Source: Cristatella mucedo (Eukaryota; Bryozoa; Phylactolaemata; Cristatellidae). From it: DNA of 64,000 nt. This document shows, piece by piece, positions 35,985-48,600 of this stretch. The translations under genes were made by a program, and so were the position numbers. Each line of letters opens with the position of its first letter. Within the stretch, counting starts at the first letter, position 1. The notes under the pieces were generated by a model. The model saw only the letters and a list, made by a program, of their open reading frames with translations. It was not told where the DNA came from and did not search any database. The stretch spans positions 1,031,001 to 1,095,000 of the forward strand of contig WPIO01000039.1 in NCBI GenBank assembly GCA_009760855.2. Reading direction: 5' to 3'.

Positions 35985-36130
35985 CTCTATCCATATGAAT
36001 TGCTTTATGAGTGCTTAAGTACCATGTCTGTTCTCACTAATCAATTGACATGCTTTCTTATTAGCATTCGCCAAGTGCCTAGAAAGAGACAGTTCTCTTA
36101 GGGTGCGATACAAAATAGTATTATTGTTAT
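35985..36130 (+). mobile_element. LINE family A 3' tail
   Basis: CCAAGTGCCTAGAAAGAGAC ... TTAGGGTGCGATACAAAATA followed by TTATT repeats. Confidence 0.75.
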
Positions 36131-36969
36131 TACCTATGATATTATATTACCAATATGCAGCAGGAGCAGATATAATAAATAAATATATAAAAAATCGTGA
36201 TAATGCCTAGATCCTGAAGTGGCCTCAGCAGCTACCAAATCGGCTTTGCATTTTTGGCTCTTTGCCAGCAAACCTAATTTATGATATACACTAATTGCCT
36301 CAAGTATTACTTGCAATACAAACTATATCTTAATGTATAATGTATAATGTATATACGAACTAGTATCAGTTTGGTAGCTTTTAAGTCATTGAATATTGCC
36401 ATTGTTATGGCTTATAACAAGTCTCGAGGCGCTAAACCTGCTTACAGCATATGTTTGTTTTCTTTAAAACGCACAAGCAATTCCAGGCTTATGAAAATCT
36501 AAATGCTTGCCTCTTTAGCCTGCCCTCCCATGGCAAGCAGTCCTGTGCCTTTCCCCTCGATCCAGTCGACCTCTGCTAATGAGCAATCTGAGACATTAGC
36601 TTCACCAGCTCTAAGAAACTATGTTAATATGATAGGATCATGTATGCAGATGAAAATACATTACATTACAGGCGTATTATCGCTTCACTATTGCCATTCT
36701 AACACACCCCTGCATGATGCTGGTTCTGCGAAGGTCATTAAGTGGGATATATCCTGCCGGAAACCCAGATTAAGAAAGTTGGGGTATTTCGCACAGTTTT
36801 GAGATGCCAAGATCTATCACATACTTCCACGATCACTCTAGTGGTCACCAGGCCAAATATAACTCAAGCAGCTTCTCTTACAGTGCACCTATGGAACACC
36901 CCTAATGATAGGTAACATGATTTTTGACGACACTGTTGACTTTTTGCTGAGGCTGAGGTCTGGCTGAAA

Positions 36970-38462
36970 TCGGTTAACTGCTTGACTCTAACTGATGCCA
37001 TCCCAACAGGCTTCTCTCTATTCCATATTACGAGGTTGTGGATGGGAAATTGGTAGAGGAACAGCCATTGCTGCTTGCTACACTCAATTTCAAGCCGTTT
37101 GCAGACCCCTCGAAGCAGTCTTTCAAATCTCCTATGCCGAGCTCCTTCAACGGCAAGCTGCCGATAGTAATCAATCATGCCCGAAGTAGTAAGACTTGCT
37201 TTCAGATTTTTTCCTATCTCATTTCGATTCAATGTACCAGTAATAATCCCTTTCCTGCACTGGGCGATCTTAACATTCATTATGATAACCCAATAGACAA
37301 CTACAGTGCCAAATTTCATACACTGGCTGATTCATTTTCTCGTGACTCATAAAATACGACTCCCCTCACAAAAAGGTCAATTGTATGTGTAGTACACTGT
37401 CGTCTCCTATAGCCCCAGAGTCTGCACATGTGACCAGAAGTAGATTTCATTCAGTGTGAAGTATCTGCCACCTTCAATACAAAAAAATCACTTGCTAATC
37501 ACGAAACCTTAAGAGCAATGACATCGACGATGTCACATTAAATTATTTTCCTAAATATCTTCATTGCCCCTCCCGCTCAATATTCCGTCCGACCTGCTCT
37601 TACTGTGGGAATGCTATAACACTACACCAGCCGATGTTCTGGTTGAGTTTGCTCGGCCGACGAGGTCCGGTATACCCTTACACAGACGGCCTACGGATTA
37701 CTGTAGACGGTTAACTAGCAAGGACAATGAAGCAAAAGCTACAAAAAAATCATACAATGTATCATGACTGACTGTCCAACGAATGGTGAACCAAGTCTGT
37801 CAGAGGCCGTACCAATCCACGATTGTTAAGGCCGTGTTTAGCTTTCACAAAACATACTGCAGTCACAGGTGAAAAATCTAAAATGCTGATGCCGACCTTA
37901 ACTACCGACTTAACAGCTCAAAGGTCAGCACCTTAACTAGCAAACCTTGTAACGACTTAGCAGACTGCTTTAATAGCTTCTTTGACAGCATGACGGTTAC
38001 AGCATCCACCCCGAAGGTTAGAGCATATGTACATCCTCACTGGATGCATCAAATTCTGTTCATTGCTCTATCTCAGTGTCAGCCTTCAAGTGTACCACTA
38101 GTGACCGTACCTCGAAATTCATAAACAGTAAAAAAATACTGATCGCTATCTAGACCCCATACCTACTATGCACTTACTTTTATTATGCCTTGATTTTCTG
38201 CTGCCCTTCATAACCTAATAAACACGTCCTTAGCCCCAGTCCCAGGATTCCATCAAAGATGCTGCTTTTAGAGCCACTCATTGAGAGGTTGAAACTAAAC
38301 CAAAATGAACTTATGCAACTTCTACGTAATCGCAAAATTGCAGTTCCTACACGCAGCCCATTGCAGATCATGCTTCCTTTCCAACATATGTAAAGTGCCT
38401 AGAAAGAGATTTGAGTTATCTGAGGGTGGTTTGCAAATGTATTACTATTATTGTTATTATTG
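36970..38462 (+). mobile_element. LINE family A-like element including endonuclease remnant
   Basis: The plus strand encodes FPALGDLNIHYDNPIDNYSA (37255-37315), the conserved GDFNIH...DN...K motif of the APE-type endonuclease of L2/CR1 LINEs. Linker remnants follow near 37564-37990 (SFNSFFDS-like), then the tail TAAAGTGCCTAGAAAGAGAT with (ATT)n at 38390-38462. The RT core is deleted. It is the only copy here that reaches into the endonuclease. Confidence 0.7.
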
Positions 38463-38938
38463 TTGACTGTTTGAAAATACGAGACACCAACTCGACAGGC
38501 TTTTCTTTCCTCCATACCTCTAGACCAATCAAACCTGATAGTGGAGTTGCCATTGTCGAACGTTTCTCCTTAATTTCAAACAGTTATTTGTCAAGATCAA
38601 AACTGTCAGGCAGACAAGTAAACCTCAGCCAGCCTGAGCAAGCCAGGACAGTTTGCTCAACGACAGCTGTGCTAGCAACAGATCCACAAATGGGACAAGG
38701 CCCATGCAGAGCCAGTCGCTGTCACTAGCATACCCTTACCAGACTCCGGCCAGTGTTCAGAATGTCGTCTATATCTGGGATGATTTCTTCCTCTATCTCT
38801 TCTTCTTCTTCTACCTTGCCAGTAGTAGTACTCTCACTTGGACTGCAAGAAACATGGATTACTGTACAGTGAACCAGCAACTACTTCATCGGCTGATGAT
38901 AATAAAGCCTTTAAAGAAAACTAACTCTCCTCCTATAA

Positions 38939-39083
38939 CATAATTCATTTGTATAGCGCCCCAAGAGAACTTAATCTCTATTCAGGCGCTTCACATATGC
39001 CTCCGGGCTCGAGCCCACGACCTCAGCCAGACCTTGGTCGGGGGGGGGGGGACGAGCACCTTAATCGCTGGACCAAACCAGCT
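38939..39083 (-). mobile_element. SINE family A copy
   Basis: Reverse-oriented copy; plus strand TTCATTTGTATAGCGCCCCA ... AGGCGCTTCACATATGCC, the B-box GGGCTCGAGCCCACGACC and the A-box complement GGACCAAACCAGCT. A poly-G expansion lies at 39040-39051. Confidence 0.85.
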
Positions 39084-39149
39084 ATATGCACTTCATGCAG
39101 TGTGGGAAAGAAGCATTTCGACAGAATAGTAAAAGAAAAGACAATAAAT

Positions 39150-39345
39150 AAGGCTGATTCGACAGCCTCATTCAGGTGTAGGTAGATCAAGCTACCATCT
39201 TGAAGCTACCACTTTACTACCACTGTATCACTAAGGTGGCTATGGCTTCCGCTTGCAGTGGGCAATAAAGGAGGAGGTCTACAGCAGGACTCAAACTTAC
39301 GATTTGGTTCGTGGGCAAAGTGCGAGCACTTTACCCCTAGGCTCA
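39150..39345 (-). mobile_element. SINE family B-like, degenerate
   Basis: Plus-strand GGCTGATTCGACAGCCTCAT and GGCAATAAAGGA recall the reversed family B body, with an insertion in the middle. Confidence 0.45.
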
Positions 39346-39469
39346 AGATGGGGAGAGGTGAGGAGTGATAATCATGCGTGATTGCAGAATTGATGGCCAT
39401 ATAATGGACTATTCGAATGGACGAACCATATGCTGTGAGTAACAGGTAGGTTTTTAGCTTCATTTTACA

Positions 39470-39870
39470 TCTCACCTGGTTTTAGATTGTAAGTGCATGA
39501 GAGCTAACAGCACGGTTTTCCGATGGATTTGAAGTTGGTAAGGGGCACAGCTAAATGACCACAGCCAACAAAGGTGTTGTTCCCAGGGAAGTATGAGAAG
39601 CAAATAGTTCAGGTAAGCAGGCTGAGCAGGAGAGTGGAGGAACCTGAAAGTAAGCGACAATACCTCAAAGCCGACGTGCTTCTGCACGGGCAAGCTGGTG
39701 CAAGTTGAATAAAAAAGAAGAAAGGGGAAGCTGTGACGTGCACAATTCACAAGCCCGGCTGCCGAGCTTTGAATTGTTGCGGGTCTCATTCCACTTGCAT
39801 GGAAACCTCTGTCAGGAAGGAGTGACCAAAAATGTAGGTGCAGTGTCACAAATGCATGGACTAACTTGGC
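39470..39870 (-). mobile_element. LINE family A fragment
   Basis: The minus strand encodes SSAAGLVNCARHSFPF, LPVQKHVGFEVLSLTFRFLH and PAYLNYLL, the decayed C-terminal block seen intact in other copies. Confidence 0.7.
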
Positions 39871-40066
39871 ATCGGTTTCTTTTTATTAGCAGGCCCAAAT
39901 TTTGCAATAATAGGAAAATAATCCTAGGCCGATTTGATAGTGGAGCTCGTCGTCACCTTTGAAAGGGGTTCAGTAGAGATACTGTAGTGAGAAATTGTCA
40001 GGGCTGAAAGTAATAATAACAGTAATAAGTCGAGCGTGCAGCACTCTAAATAAAATAAATAAATAA

Positions 40067-40240
40067 ATCCTAGCTGATTAAACAGCCTCTTTTTGTATAG
40101 CGACAGAAGAGCCTTTACGGCTATCACCACTGCTTGCAGCGGCGATAAAGGATCGCCCACAGCTGGAATCGAACCCACGACCTCGGGACCGAGGTCGTGA
40201 AAGCAACCGCCTTACCTAGTGTGCCATCACGGCGAGTACA
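40067..40240 (-). mobile_element. SINE family B, best-preserved copy
   Basis: Read on the minus strand: GTGATGGCACACTAGGTAAG (A-box), GAGGTCGTGGGTTCGATTCC (B-box), the body GCCGCTGCAAGCAGTGGTG and GGCTCTTCTGTCGCTATAC, and the end GAGGCTGTTTAATCAGCTAG. It is a good reference copy for the family. Confidence 0.88.
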
Positions 40241-40249
40241 CAATTTATA

Positions 40250-42627
40250 TCTAAAAGTGCTTTGCTAAAATTCACTTTAACATAAGCAATAACCAAGAGT
40301 TGATTACCAGCAAGCTATCATGCTTAGACATGTACAGCACAAAAAAGACTTTCAAGTCTCCTGGTTGGTGGGACCCCTAATCAGTTACCACGCCAATGCA
40401 ATGGAAGTAATAAACAACCAAGAGCTGCCGGAAGCTATTGATCATGCTTGCTACCACATCAATCCTAAGGTTTGCAATTCAGTGGAATGGTTAGATCCTA
40501 AATCCAGGGATGCTGGAAGAATTATTTATCATTTTAGGGCTGGCAGAATTAATTTAGCCACCAATGATATTGGCAGAGTTGCGAGAAGGAAAGTGAAATA
40601 AGCATGATGTACTAAACATGTAAGAGAATTTTTATACTTATTAAAGGTTGTGCCTCAGCAGGGCCAGAACAGTTTCAGATTTTAAGAGCAGCATTGCCGG
40701 TGCTGCTGCTCATCATGCACAGTGAGCACATCATAGATACACAGCAACACTATAATAAATACACAGCACCAGGTAGCAGAAAAGCACAGTGAATGAGTCT
40801 TCATACAGTCACCAGATAGGAAGACAGTGGCTAACCTTGCCAGATTAAGTATTTATCGATTTAATGAAGCATTTCGGCCTCCTCATGTGGCAGGAGAGGG
40901 TTTGCTTGTCCTAACGAGGATGAGTCACTTTTGTTAGTGCAACAGCAGTAAGCATTTTAAGGCATGAACATGATGAAAACAGCATGCTGGTAAACTGGGA
41001 TGAAAAAAGATTTTGAGCAAGCAACTCTTTGTGGTTTTATGCAAAATCGCTTCACAAGCAAGCAAGTCTTGTTTCCATTTGCCCTTTTGGCCTCTGCACT
41101 CCCGAGCCGGAAGAGCTGTTCACTCTATGCACTGACCAGTGGCCGCTGGGCAGCACGAGTGAGCTTCGTGTATGAAGGCACCGCGATTGGTGGGCCTACT
41201 GGGTTGCTTGAACATAAGCTGTAAGAGGCTGCCTGTCTTACAAGAAATGAAGCCGACTATTCATCTTTTAAAATTTAAAATTATCACCCAATAAGATTGA
41301 CCACTACGGTACTATGGGCGACAGTTATTTAGCATTCCAAGTTCTCCAGTGGTCTCCTGCCAACTTAATAAGCTTACTCCTGACAAGGTCTGTGACCACC
41401 TCCGAGATCGGTCCCGGATAACAGTGGTAGAATGGGGAGGCGAAACGGTGAGGCAAAACAGTGAGGCAACGTTGGCAAGCTTCTGCTGCCAACTCTCGTC
41501 ACCTGTAACATCGTGCACCCTTCACCTCCCCCTACTAGCGACTGCCCAGGACGTGTTCACACGAAGTGGCACAGGCATCAAAGACCATTAAACAACATGC
41601 GATAATTGTACAATAACTAGGGAAAGCTGCTGGTGAATATCAACATGCAGCCACATCGGTGCCTGCACGTGTGTGCCATGTGCTGGCACCGATACTATCG
41701 CTGCGCGGTGACACAAGACTTGGTGATTGTGCAGACATATTCTGATCTTCTTAGCTGTAAGTGAAAATCGATCTCTTCTACGGTCCAAACACTCACCCAG
41801 CCAATATCATAGCCAAGAAGCCGCGAGATCGCTAGGCTATAGAATATTAAATTAGATGTACACCGATTTCATACAAACTATGACAGGCCAGATCCCTCAC
41901 TGCAATATGCTAGCATGAAATATGAATGCTTTATTGTTGGGACTGGATGATGAGCTACAGCAGAGAAAGCTTAGGGGTAGCCATTAGCACAGCTTCATGG
42001 CACAAGGCCTCTAGCCTCGTCCTCTACCTGCTGGCTGCATGGCTCGGCAGTATGACCCCAGACGATGCCAAGCTGGTAAGATCTTGCCACGCTAACTTGT
42101 GCATGAAGGCACGGGTCATTAAACTTCGACTAAATTTGAGCAGAATGCTTAAGATTGGTTACACTTCAGCTAGGTCGCAGGCAGCTGCGGCCATAGCTTA
42201 AAGACTTATGATTGTCATCAAACACTAGCAGCTGCATTAGAAACCCAGTTCATTAGGGACACTGCTTTTAATGGTCGATCAGGGCGCTTTTTTACTAGCT
42301 GATAACCAAGCAGCTACATTTTATGTTTTCGTCGGACATCCCTAAAAATGCCTCATTTCTTGCAGAATTCACGGTCGACATGAAAACATGCTTTATCGAC
42401 ACAGCACTTACATCCTATCTGGGAGTAGTGAGTGCAGAGCCTATGTCTAGTAGGAATAACCTGGGCATATTCCCCTGTTGGTACTGTCGCTTGGTTTCAC
42501 GATTGTATAACAACAGCATCCGTTGTTTTCGATTATAACATAGGTCGTGTTCTCTGCTAGTTGAGATTAAGTATTCTATACTAGCAAAACCAACTTGCTG
42601 CAGATGCAGAACGTTAGGGTAACTTAC
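40250..42627. other. CEP43 downstream intron or 3' region; no exon identified
   Basis: This stretch should hold the last CEP43 intron and possibly the terminal exon, but no segment matching the acidic C-terminal region of the family could be found in the required phase. It contains an imperfect hairpin at 41655-41694. The ORFs are unsupported. Confidence 0.35.
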
Positions 42628-42670
42628 TTTGCAGAACTCTGAAAATCTTCTTCGTAGTCATCGTCTTCAC
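42628..42670 (-). CDS. CEP43: CEP43 exon (EDDDY acidic motif)
   Basis: Acceptor TTCGTAG|GTGAAG and donor GCAAA|GTAAGTT. It encodes EDDDYEEDFQSSA after a split Gly; vertebrate FOP has EDDDYVDDF at the same point. Enters in phase 1 and leaves in phase 2. Confidence 0.9.
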
Positions 42671-45600
42671 CTACGAAGCAGAATGCCAAGCAGATCAATA
42701 CAATGATGACAGTGACCTAGCTCTATAGCAACACATAAATGTGAGTGTCTAACAAAAAATTATGAACATGTTTACCAAAACCAAGTTCAGCCAGCCGTCT
42801 GTCGATGGCCTTGAGGTCCTTTGAAGGATCTTTGTCGTTTGCAGCTGAAGTACTGGGTGCATCACCCTTGGAAAGTACACCTGCCAAGCATGTATGTCTC
42901 AAATAAGCAAAGTGCAAGGAAGTTAACATCGTTTCACGAAACCCTCCACCTACTATGGATATGATGGCTTAAAAATTACACACAAACATCCGAATAAAAA
43001 TGAACATACGCGAGTGGCGGTACGTCAGCTCTTGTGTGCAATTGTATAGTCAACCTAGTGGTGGATGAGGATAGAAGTATTTTGATAATTGATATTTTGA
43101 TATTACGAACTGATATTTCCAGAACGACCATCTTATCAGCAAGCCTTGCATACAAGTATGTAATCTACAAACCAAAAATAGAGCTAGCAGCAGACTGAGA
43201 AGATCGACTGTTAAAACTAATTGCAAGGTGCAATTGTAAGGTGTAAGGTGCTAAGATGCCATGCAAACAACATAATGCACTAATTAGGAACACTGCTTTC
43301 ATAAAGCCCCTCTTTCCACCAGAGCACGACCTCCATCTAAATGGCTACAGAGCATACGATTATTAAGCAGAATCGTCAGCCTGATCGTACACTACGTACA
43401 ACCACAATAAGATATCGTAAGGCTTGAAAGAAGAATATGCTGCAACGTTACCGAGTGTTACAGCTTTTAGCAAATGGAGAAAAGAATGCCACATTGATAG
43501 GACAGCCGTCACATCGAGCAGAGGCACAAAGAATGGCTAAGTCCACTAAAAGGTGAGCAATAAATCAAGTTTAAAATTACAGCAACTTTAAGCCAACCAC
43601 CACAGAGATCCTAGTAAATAGTGTCTAAACTTCAAGAAACCTAAGACAAAAAAGCTGGTTCATTTCATTATATATTTATTTGCTCAGGTTACAGCATCTT
43701 TAGGTTGACCACCACATAGATTCCTGAACATGGAGTCTAAACCTCAAACATCTTAAGACAAAAAAGCCGGTTCATTTTAACATATATTGTTTTCACCAAG
43801 TGGGGCTCACATTGAAGAACTTAGCTCACCGAACTTCTCAGGAATACTAGTTCTGCTGGATATCTCAGCAGCTTTCGGCACGATCAATCCTTAAGTCCAC
43901 CTTGAGCACTTACCATCTTGCCAAGTCATCACTAACTAGCTATGGTCAAACCTAGTGTTACTCGGATACAAGAAAAACTATTCCTCAAAATAGGCTCGGC
44001 CAGCATATACCCTGTAGCATCTCCACGAAATCTGGGTGCCCTGTCCCGAAGAGATCTTTCACTAGACGACCACAACAGCTCTGCAGTCACGTCTGGTTAA
44101 TTTCGCGGGTTCGAATCCAGCGGTAGGCGATCCTGTATTGCTGCTGCAAGCAGTGGTGATAGTCTGTAAGGCTCTTTTGCCGATAGACAAAAAAAGCTTG
44201 TTAAATCAGCTAGTATTGTTGCAAGCAACATAGCATCACAAAACAATTGTCCTGGAAAGACAGGGATCCACATCCAAGTTAGTCGATGCATTTGTGACAT
44301 CTTGTCTCGACAGCTCTAACTCACTACTTTAAGGTTAGTTGATTTAACAGCTCAATTTATATACCAGCAGAAGAGCTTTACTCTTACGGGGTCACGATCT
44401 ACGTCATGGGTTGGAGTCCTTTAGAGAGCGATTTCTGATTGCCCATTGCAAGCGATGGTGACAACCCTTAACCCTGTGCTAAGACCCGGGTACTGTAGTT
44501 GCAGGTCTTCTGGCCTATGCAATAAGGCACGCAGTTGCTGCAAAACTCGGCATCTGGACTTGTGTGTCAAGAGCTTTGCAGTAGCCACGTATCACTTCTT
44601 ACTGACAAGCACAATAAGGCACGCAGTTGCTGCAAAACTCGGCATCTGGACTTGTGTGTCAAGAGCTTCGCAGTAGCCACGTATCACTTCTTACTTACAA
44701 GCATAGGCTAGCATTCAAGCAGCACATCAACTTTAAAGTTTTGCCACTCGCTTTTAGATCTATTAACTCTCTTGCTAGTATCTACCTATCAGAGCTACTA
44801 GCAATGAGACCATGTATCATACCACCTGCTCTTCGGATTCGAGTTAGCCACGTGTGCCTCGAATCAACCTCAAATCCTTTGGAGACCGTTCTGATAGTTC
44901 GCATGTTCCCAAAACTTGATAATCACTCCAATTGAGATCACGACAACACCTGACTTGACGACATTGAAAGGGAAGCTAAAACGTACCTTTGACACCATTT
45001 GCTCTGTCCAATGATTGCCCTTAAGGTGCTCATGTGTGCTAAAATTGTGCCTGTTATCACTTCTCAGTTGGCACACTTCCTTTCCAACATATTTAAAGGG
45101 CCCAGAAAGAGATTTAGGTCTCTCGGGGTGTTATACAAATGTATTACTATTATTTCCATTATTATTTATCAGATTCTGGCTAGGCTCTTTAAAATCAGCT
45201 GTGTCTATTTCCGCTTCTGCTGCCACCTGCTCCAACCTCTGTGCTACCTGAACCAGCATATATTTCTTACTTGAACAACAAAACATTTGCTTACATTATT
45301 ATGTTACTGCGTGACAAGTATAATTCAGGCATTTGAATGGAAGCCGAAAGCCAGTCCACAGCCTGAATGCAGCAAAAAAAACGCTCCAGTGCAATTCCAC
45401 TAGCACATTGCCTTGCTTGGGTTACTATTGGAGCAGCATAACAAATATGCAAACCAAGTCGTGAAATGGAATTGAGGAACGATAGAACCAGTGATGGGCC
45501 ACGTAGCCAACACAAGCATACTTAAACGTGGCATGTTCAGCTGACGTGCATTGTAAAGGCGGTTCCATCGAGTACAAAATCAGTGCAAAATAGCATGTAC

Positions 45601-48600
45601 TCCACTCAGCAAAAGCACACATACTCTGCATTTCGTGAAAGCACACTGCTCAAGGGCAAGACGTGATGCGGGCAAACAACACTGCTGTAGACAAGAGTAG
45701 GAGAATGCACCTATAGTGATAATCGGCTCGCTTTACAGCTAATCACTCCAAAGAGTCAGCATTGCTTAAGGTATCCAACGACTACTTAGGAATGCCGACA
45801 TAGGTAAAGTGTCTCTGCTAGTTTTGCTCGATCTTTTGGCAGCTTTAGATACTATTGATCACAAAGTTCTTCTAGAATCTTGCCTGGTCATCACTGGCAC
45901 TGCTCTGCAATGAATCAGATCGTATCTCAGTGGGAGACTCCAGAGTATTGATGTGAATGGACAGAGATCATCCGGTGTGCCTCTAAAATATAGGGTACCT
46001 CAGGGCTCCGTGCTAGGTACGGTTCTTTTCACGGTTCACACACTCCCTCTTGCTGATGTGATTGACAAGCACAATCTAGGCTTTCACTTCTATGCGGATG
46101 ACACTCAGTTGTACCTTTGCTTTGATCCCTCCCAGCCTTCGAGCACCTCGAGTTCTCTCAACTCACTTGCTGCATGTACCGATGACATTCATATATGGAT
46201 GGCAACACATTTTCTAAAACTAAACGATGATAAAACTAACTTACTAGTTATGGGCAAACCCAGTGTGATTCGAAAATTGGAAAGGCTGATGCTTAAAATT
46301 GGCTATGTCAGCATACCTCCTGTTGAATCAGCTCGAAATCTAGGTGTCATGTTCCAAAGTGACCTCTCGATACACGACCACATCAGCTCCACAGTCAAAT
46401 CTGCCTACTTTCAGCTACATAACGGTGCTAAAATTTGGGCTTGTTTAGATAAGGATACCACGTCTAAGTTGGTCCGTGCATTTGTGACATACCGTCTCGA
46501 ATTCTGCAACTCACTGCTTACTGGCCTACCGGCATGTGTGATCAGGCGATTGCAGCTGGTGCAAAACTCCGCAGCTACGCTTGTCTGTCGTGAGCGTCGC
46601 AGTTGCCACTTCACCCCACTTCTGGCCGACCTGCACTGGCTACCCGTCAAGCAACGGATTGACTTCAAGGTTTCGTCGCCCACTTTTAGGTCACTTCATT
46701 CTTTGGCTCCAGCCTATCTCTCAGATCTACTCCCCCACTAGGCCAAGCATCGTACCACCCACTTTTCGGAATCAAAGAGTCTACCAATTCCTCGTAAATA
46801 TAAATAAATAAATAAAATTCATGTATATAACACCCCAAGAGAACTTAATCTCTATTCAGGCGCTTCACATATGTCTCGGGGCTTGAGCCCACAACCTCAG
46901 TCAGACCTTGGTCGGGGCGAGCACCTTAACCGTTAGACCAAACCAGCTCGGCACCGTACAAACCTCAAATCCTTTGGAGACGGTGCGTTTAGTTTGTATG
47001 CTCATAAAGCCTGGAACTCCCTCCAAACTTGCGTCAGAACATCCCCTGACTTGACCACATTTAAAAAGAACTTAAAAACACACCTATTCAGGACAGCATT
47101 TAGTGGGTCAATTGGATTCGTCCTTCATGTGCTTATACGTACTGACACTGTGCATGCTGCCACTAACCACATTTGCATGCTGACCGTGTGCATGTCACCC
47201 CTAACCATGTTAATCATGTTGTTTATCAAGCATTATATTACTCACCATTCAATTGCATTTCTCTTAGCAGCAAATGTAAAGCCCCTAGAAAGAGACTGAG
47301 TTCTCTGAGGGCGCTTTATCAAGTGCATTATTATTATATATTATTATCATCAGTGAACAGCCGAAGGCAAATTTTATGAAAGCCAATGCCCAAAGATTGA
47401 CTCAGTCATAGAAGACATGCAAAAGACGAACGAGACCGGTTTTTTAAACATTATTTCCCAGGTTACAGCCTAGAGCAAAAAACCTAAAATAAACAGTAAA
47501 TGTTCAGAACATTAGAAGAACACTTCAAAATACATTGTGCCCTAAGGGAACTTAACAAACATCCAGGTGCTTTACATATCCCGAAGGGCTCGACCTACCC
47601 CGACCCTGGTCGTAATAATAATAATACCAATAATAATAAGAATTATAAACACATTTGTATAGCATCTTCAGAGAACTTGATCTCTTCCTAAGCACTTAAC
47701 GTTTGCTGCAACGGAAGCATGATCATAAAAGCCAAGCACTTTACTCCTTGGCAAAACCAGGACGGAAGAAAAAAATCTTAGCAGATTCAATAGCCTCATT
47801 TGTATAGCAGCAAAATAGCCTTATCGGCTACCACCACCATTTACAGTTGGCAATAAAAATCGCCCAACTGCAGGACTCGAAACTACGACCTTACGAAGTA
47901 ACGACTACTAAAAACCGCTCGCAATGTTACAAACGTCCGAAATGACGGCAGCTTTTTTCCTCTGCTTGTCGAAGGCAGCCGAGCTGTAGGACAGCAAGGC
48001 ATGACTGGAAGTAAGCTGCACCACGGAGACCAATAAAAATCAATCGACAGGAAGCTAAAAGCATGACAATCAAACAAAGAGAGAGAAAGAGGTCAAGAAA
48101 GAGGGAAGCAAGGCGTCACGAGGTCAGTGCGAGCTCGGCCACCATAGGGCAATTGTAAAACCGATCGGTGCATTCAGCAACGAGGCGAGGGCTTCAGAGT
48201 GACTGCCCAGTGCCCGGAACCACGCGGTGCTGCCGCTCGAGAAATTGTCAGCCTAGTGCTATCGATGAGTAAACACCAAAAGCAACGCTTCGCAGCCTGC
48301 TTGCGATGAGGTCCAGCCATCTGCACCCTAGCTCACCGGTTTGGGCTGGCGGAACCGAGACGGGCTTCACTGCAGCTCTGCCAACACTGCCGCCGAGCGC
48401 AGGCAGATCGGCAAGCGAGCTCATGGACTGCTGCTTCTGATTTGCCGACGGCGATGCGGGAGCAGCAGCAGCAGTCTCAGGCGCCGAGCTCGGAGCAGCA
48501 GCAGTGACTGATGATGGCACCGATGCTATCTGAGGAGACAGTGGCGCAGCAGATGTCGGCGATAGCGGAACACCAGATGGGGTGGTTGCTACAGTGAGCT

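Larger units (their letters stand above)
43800..45165 (+). mobile_element. LINE family A, fragmented by SINE B insertions
   Basis: Plus-strand pieces: ILVLLDISAAFGTIN (RT A-box) near 43850, VDAFVTSCLDSSNSL near 44280, QNSASGLVCQELRSSHVSLL near 44630 and the tail AAGGGCCCAGAAAGAGATTT at 45095-45160 with ATT repeats. SINE B pieces interrupt it at 44094-44212 and about 44375-44480. Confidence 0.75.

Noticed and set aside
36864-37319. 151-codon minus-strand ORF
   Set aside because: It is antisense to the plus-strand LINE endonuclease remnant (GDLNIHYDNP), so it is a shadow.
41640-42060. Candidate C-terminal CEP43 exons on the minus strand near 41756 and 42030
   Set aside because: With the required phase-2 entry they hit stops at once or after 12-18 codons and show no similarity to the acidic C-terminal region.
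45953-46741. An intact LINE open reading frame
   Set aside because: Although 262 codons are open, the copy is 5'-truncated, has an in-frame TGA just upstream and is split by a SINE, so it cannot be autonomous.
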